A DNA stretch of 9,155 nucleotides from an uncultured bacterium (GTDB taxonomy: Bacteria; Cyanobacteriota; Vampirovibrionia; Gastranaerophilales; Gastranaerophilaceae). Where the stretch lies: positions 1 through 9,155 of the forward strand of contig CACYCU010000143.1 of NCBI GenBank assembly GCA_902772945.1. Reading direction: 5' to 3'. The notes under the pieces were generated by a model that was given only the letters and a program-made list of their open reading frames with translations, was not told the origin of the DNA and searched no databases. A program made the position numbers and the translations under genes. Below are positions 6,327 to 9,155 of the stretch, piece by piece. How positions within the stretch are numbered: position 1 is the first letter of the stretch; the number at the start of each line of letters is the position of its first letter.

Positions 6327-7243
6327 TGCAAAAACACTTTCTTTAATTTTACTCTACTGTTATCAATCTGTCCAACCGCACAGATTTTTTTATTATTATA
6401 TACCAAAATAACTTCAGTTGATACATCTTTTTTTGAACAAGGTATAGATTTTCCGTTTTTAATATCAGTGAGCTGATTATTGTCTACATTTATAATAGGA
6501 AGATTAATCATCTCTATCGGATTAATTAAATGTTTTTCAACATCTAATTCGTCTAATTCAATACTGTTTTCTATTCTGAAATTTCCGGCTTGAGTGCGAA
6601 CAAGTTTTGTTAAATATCCCCCGACACCAAGATTTCTCCCTAAATCGTTTGCTATAGAGCGAATGTATGTGCCTTTTGAGCATTTTATCAGAATTTGAGC
6701 TTCTTGTTTTGTTTCATCAAAATGTGTTAATTTACTATTCTCAATAAAAACTTTTCGTGGTTTTATATCAACAGTTTCTCCATTTCTTGCATATTCATAA
6801 AGTTTTTTCCCGTTAATTTTTATGGCTGAATAAATCGGAGGAATTTGTTCAATTTCACCCTCAAAGTTTTTTAATTCGGATAAGATTTCTTGTTCTGAAA
6901 TTTTTTTATCTGTTGTGAAAATTTTTTCACCTTCTATGTCGTATGTTGTTGTTGATGCTCCAAATTGAACGGTTGCAAGATATTCTTTGTCATCTGCCAT
7001 ATATTCAATAAGGCGTGTCGCTTTTCCTATGCAAATTGGTAAAACCCCTTCTGCAAAAGGATCAAGAGTTCCTGTATGACCTATTTGTTTAATACCTGTT
7101 TTTTTGCGAAGAACAGATACGACATCATGAGATGTCATTCCGACAGGTTTGTTTATATTTAAAACTCCGAATAAATTATTATCTTTTTTATCATTGAGAG
7201 TAGGAGTTAAATTTTTTTTACCCTCAGAATGATTATTTTGCAC
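6323..7243 (-). CDS. truB: tRNA pseudouridine(55) synthase TruB
   Basis: Converts U55 in the T-loop of tRNAs to pseudouridine. The catalytic motif GHTGTLDPFAEGVLP contains the nucleophile Asp61. Other family motifs are GVLNINKPVGMTSHDVV (26-42), PPIYSAIKINGKKLYEYAR, and KCSKGTYIRSIANDLG. A PUA-like C-terminal part (IDNSRVKLKKVF at the end) is present. Length 306 is normal; the first 24 residues are a poorly conserved, Asn/Lys-rich lead. The start codon is GTG, overlapping the rbfA stop by one base (TAGTG), with GGAG 7 nt upstream in the end of rbfA. The rbfA-truB order is conserved in many bacteria. The next gene overlaps its stop, so all are probably one transcript. Confidence 0.96.
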   Translation of the reverse strand: MQNNHSEGKKNLTPTLNDKKDNNLFGVLNINKPVGMTSHDVVSVLRKKTGIKQIGHTGTLDPFAEGVLPICIGKATRLIEYMADDKEYLATVQFGASTTTYDIEGEKIFTTDKKISEQEILSELKNFEGEIEQIPPIYSAIKINGKKLYEYARNGETVDIKPRKVFIENSKLTHFDETKQEAQILIKCSKGTYIRSIANDLGRNLGVGGYLTKLVRTQAGNFRIENSIELDELDVEKHLINPIEMINLPIINVDNNQLTDIKNGKSIPCSKKDVSTEVILVYNNKKICAVGQIDNSRVKLKKVFLQ

Positions 7244-7587
7244 TATATTTCTCCGCGCGAAATTTTGTCTATAAGTTCACTTACTTTTGAACCTTTTTCA
7301 AGAGAGTCCGTATATACAAATTTTAATTCAGGTGTAAGTCTTAGGCGTATTTGTTTTCCGACTTCATAGCGAATTTTAGGTGTGCTTTTTTCTACAATTT
7401 CTTTAGTTTTTTCAATTTGTTCCGGAGATCCAAGTACGCTATAAATAACTTTTGCAAAGGAATTATCATGCGAAACTTCAACATCCAATATTGATACTAC
7501 TCCGCAGAGACCTCTGATTTCTTTTCTCAAAATTTCGGATATATCGCGCATCAATTCTTTTCTTACACGTTCATTTCTTAAAGTCAT
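7243..7587 (-). CDS. rbfA: 30S ribosome-binding factor RbfA
   Basis: A late-stage assembly factor for the small ribosomal subunit. The 114 residues cover the whole KH-like domain: an N-terminal helix (NERVRKELMRDISEILRKEI), a strand pair (VVSILDVEVSHDNSFAKVIYSVLG) and the family end RLTPELKFVYTDSLEKGSKVSELIDKI. Length is normal. The ATG has AGGAG (7594-7598) 6 nt upstream. The gene lies 33 nt after the fliI-like stop and overlaps truB by one base. In many genomes rbfA follows infB; here it follows an export ATPase gene. Confidence 0.95.
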   Translation of the reverse strand: MTLRNERVRKELMRDISEILRKEIRGLCGVVSILDVEVSHDNSFAKVIYSVLGSPEQIEKTKEIVEKSTPKIRYEVGKQIRLRLTPELKFVYTDSLEKGSKVSELIDKISRGEI

Positions 7588-7604
7588 AATTTTCTCCTGA
7601 CAGA

Positions 7605-7631
7605 ATTATAACACAAAATTCTATATCTCAA
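7605..7631 (-). promoter_or_regulatory. Possible internal promoter for rbfA-truB
   Basis: In the short gap after fliI and its last codons, the minus strand has TATAAT (7605-7610), preceded by TGT to make an extended -10, and TTGAGA (7626-7631) with a 15-nt spacer. The -10 match is perfect, but the spacer is short and the predicted start (about 7598) would fall in the rbfA Shine-Dalgarno. It could give rbfA and truB expression independent of fliI. Confidence 0.35.
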
Positions 7632-8967
7632 CATCTCTCATCATGTCTACGAGAGTTTCTATAGTTGTATCCATGCTTACTATATCTGAGGTTCTTTGTT
7701 GTAAAAATGCATTGATTTTTGGCATCATTTCTATTGCTACATCAAGTTTTGGGTTTGTTCCCGGTTGATACATTCCTACATCAATCAAGTCTTTATTTTC
7801 TCGGTACAAAGACATAATCGCACGCATTTTGCCGGCAGCCTCTTTATGTTCCGGCTGAACTATTGATGACATAAGTCTTGAAATACTGCCTAAAACATCA
7901 ATCGCAGGATAATGGTTCATTTCTGCAACTTTTCTGGACAAAAAGATGTGTCCGTCAACAATACCACGCACAATATCTACGATAGGGTCTGATATGTCGT
8001 CGCCTTCCATTAAGACAGTGTAGAGTGCTGTAATTGAACCTTTGGGGCTATTACCTGCCCGTTCAAGGACTTTTTGCAACCATGAGAAGATGGATGGAGG
8101 ATAACCTTTCATTGTTGGCGGTTCTCCTAATGACAATCCGACTTCACGGCCTGCCATTGCGCAACGTGTTACTGTATCTGTCATTAAAAACACTTTTTTG
8201 CCTTGATCCCTAAAGTATTCACAAACAGCAGTAGCTGTTAAAAGAGCTTTTTGACGTATCAGTGGCGGTTTGTCTCCTGTTGAGCAAACAACGACTGATT
8301 TTGCCAGACCTTCTTCCCCAAGAGAATCTTCAATAAACTCTTTAACTTCCCTTCCGCGTTCTCCGATTAATGCAACAACGTTTACATCAGCATCAGAATT
8401 TCTTGCAATCATACCAAGTAAAGTACTTTTGCCGACACCTGAACCTGCAAATAACCCCAATCTTTGACCGCAGCCCATTGTCATGCAACTGTCAATGGCT
8501 CTTACTCCGGTTGAAAAAACTTCGGTAATAATAGGTCTTTCAAAAGGACCTGGCGGGGGGCCTTCGATAGCACGCCACAGTGCACCTGTTGTGTCAATAG
8601 GTTTGCCATCAAGCGGATTTCCCATAGGGTCAATCAGTCTTCCCAAAAGAAAATCCCCGACAGGAATTATAATTGGTTTTCCTGTTGAAGTTACAAGACT
8701 GCCTTGCCCGATACCGTTTGCATCTAACAGAAGCAATAGCTGTGCTACTTCTCCTTTAAACGCTTGAACTTCTGCCGGTTTTTTTTGTCCGTCTTTTGTT
8801 TCTATGAAGCACAAATCACCGATTTTAAGTCCGGGAAGTTTGACTTCTACTGTCAAACCTAAAAGTTTTGATACACTTCCTTTAAATCTGAAAAGTTCAG
8901 TATTTTCAAGTTTGTTTTTTACTCTGTTTTGCAAATCATCAAGTCTTGACGTATCCAAAGTTTCCAT
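7621..8967 (-). CDS. fliI: FliI/SctN-family type III export ATPase
   Basis: A hexameric ATPase that powers flagellar or type III protein export on the cytoplasmic face. Its 448 residues have the family order: an N-terminal beta-barrel with GLTVEVKLPGLKIGDLCFIE (37-56); GRLIDPMGNPLDGKPID (109-125); Walker A AGSGVGKST (174-182); GERGREVKEFIE (202-213); Walker B VFLMTDT with Asp264; GEPPTMKGYPPSIF (281-294); and the ATPase alpha/beta signature PAIDVLGSIS (354-363). The C-terminal part (YRENKDLIDVGMYQPGTNPKLD) favours FliI, but SctN of a non-flagellar system is possible, because no other flagellar or secretion gene lies in the window. SWLQKVLERAG is an unusual form of the usual KLPRLVERAG region. 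There is no Shine-Dalgarno before the ATG, and a strong promoter ends 7 nt upstream. Confidence 0.87.
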   Translation of the reverse strand: METLDTSRLDDLQNRVKNKLENTELFRFKGSVSKLLGLTVEVKLPGLKIGDLCFIETKDGQKKPAEVQAFKGEVAQLLLLLDANGIGQGSLVTSTGKPIIIPVGDFLLGRLIDPMGNPLDGKPIDTTGALWRAIEGPPPGPFERPIITEVFSTGVRAIDSCMTMGCGQRLGLFAGSGVGKSTLLGMIARNSDADVNVVALIGERGREVKEFIEDSLGEEGLAKSVVVCSTGDKPPLIRQKALLTATAVCEYFRDQGKKVFLMTDTVTRCAMAGREVGLSLGEPPTMKGYPPSIFSWLQKVLERAGNSPKGSITALYTVLMEGDDISDPIVDIVRGIVDGHIFLSRKVAEMNHYPAIDVLGSISRLMSSIVQPEHKEAAGKMRAIMSLYRENKDLIDVGMYQPGTNPKLDVAIEMMPKINAFLQQRTSDIVSMDTTIETLVDMMRDVEI

Positions 8968-8974
8968 ATTTTAT

Positions 8975-9002
8975 ATTATAGCGATAATTAAAAATTTTTC
9001 AA
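8975..9002 (-). promoter_or_regulatory. Strong sigma70-like promoter of fliI and probably the whole operon
   Basis: On the minus strand TTGAAA (8997-9002), a 16-nt A+T-rich spacer and a perfect TATAAT (8975-8980) lie directly before the fliI-like gene. The expected start site (about 7 nt after the -10) is at or within a base or two of the ATG at 8967, which would make the mRNA leaderless. It is a housekeeping-type promoter, not a flagellar sigma28 or sigma54 type. It would also drive rbfA, truB and the envelope genes. Confidence 0.6.
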
Positions 9003-9046
9003 AAATTTTACATAAAACATGTTATTTTAAAGAAAAATTTCTTTTT

Positions 9047-9116
9047 GCCTCCGGCGGGTGCTACGCGCACGGCGGTCGCTTTGATGGCAAAGCGACGCAA
9101 ACCAGCGACACGCTCC
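9047..9116. repeat. G+C-rich structured segment, probable dispersed intergenic repeat
   Basis: About 69% G+C over 70 bases, against A+T-rich surroundings. It contains a perfect 9-bp inverted repeat, GTCGCTTTG (9075-9083), ATGG, CAAAGCGAC (9088-9096), and a second AGCGAC at 9104-9109. No T-run follows the hairpin on either strand, so it is not an ordinary terminator. The composition, the hairpin and its position in the only long gap suggest a repeat element of the REP/palindromic type; a second copy elsewhere is not visible here. The remainder of 8968-9155 holds the fliI promoter and an A+T-rich edge with nothing recognisable. Confidence 0.5.
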
Positions 9117-9155
9117 ATTCACTAATAATTTGTAAAAGCTCAACCTATTGGTGTG

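Noticed and set aside
8270..8767. Two plus-strand frames opposite fliI
   Set aside because: They are antisense shadows of the conserved ATPase domain, with no ribosome binding site or recognisable product.
9075..9096. Hairpin as an intrinsic terminator
   Set aside because: No T-run follows on either strand (GCAAACC on plus, CGCCGTG on minus).
9008..9118. A 36-codon minus-strand frame (ATG at 9118) through the G+C-rich segment
   Set aside because: It has no ribosome binding site, the composition (Arg/Ala/Val then poly-Lys/Phe) follows the repeat and the A/T tract, and it overlaps the fliI promoter region. Probably a by-chance frame in a repeat.

Overview
The window looks like chromosomal DNA from a low-G+C, densely coding bacterium. 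Most bases lie in nine protein genes, with junctions from a 4-nt overlap to 33 nt on the same strand and one larger intergenic gap at the right edge. The lineage is an inference. An LmeA/DUF2993-type protein next to a GerMN protein, together with a flagellar/type III-type ATPase and an endonuclease-type MutL, fits a non-photosynthetic relative of Cyanobacteria (Vampirovibrionia/'Melainabacteria', for example Gastranaerophilales). A clostridium-like or other low-G+C lineage cannot be excluded. There is no rRNA, tRNA, CRISPR array, transposase or phage gene.

Layout, left to right. (1) Bases 2-841 (+): the 3' part of a lysine/glutamate-rich, probably coiled-coil protein whose reading frame is open to the left edge, with three exact-length 23-residue tandem repeats and a very basic tail. 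(2) Bases 838-3613 (-): a two-gene unit, a PiT-like polytopic membrane protein followed by mutL. The mutL Shine-Dalgarno lies in the last codons of the membrane gene, and its start is TTG. The mutL stop interlocks with the stop of gene 1 in the palindrome TTAA. (3) Bases 3614-3718: a compact divergent promoter region. (4) Bases 3719-4585 (+): a stand-alone DNA methyltransferase with a TTG start, a normal SAM motif and an unusual HPPY catalytic motif. (5) Bases 4594-8967 (-): six co-directional genes, fliI-like ATPase, rbfA, truB, a secreted DUF2993/LmeA-like protein, a membrane-anchored GerMN protein and a small HicB-like protein. (6) Bases 8968-9155: a strong promoter-like sequence very close to the fliI start, then a roughly 70-base G+C-rich structured segment that looks like a dispersed intergenic repeat.

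How the genes may work together. rbfA and truB form the conserved translation/RNA-maturation pair (30S maturation; tRNA U55 pseudouridine). Here infB and nusA, the usual upstream partners, are replaced by an export ATPase gene, and two cell-envelope genes follow in tight coupling. MutL carries the metal-binding endonuclease motifs, so it should nick DNA without MutH; the nearby methyltransferase therefore need not be its strand-discrimination partner. No complete new defence or mobile system is evident. The least explained items are the repeat protein, the PiT-like protein, the HPPY methyltransferase, the DUF2993-GerMN-HicB trio behind truB, and the G+C-rich element at the right edge.
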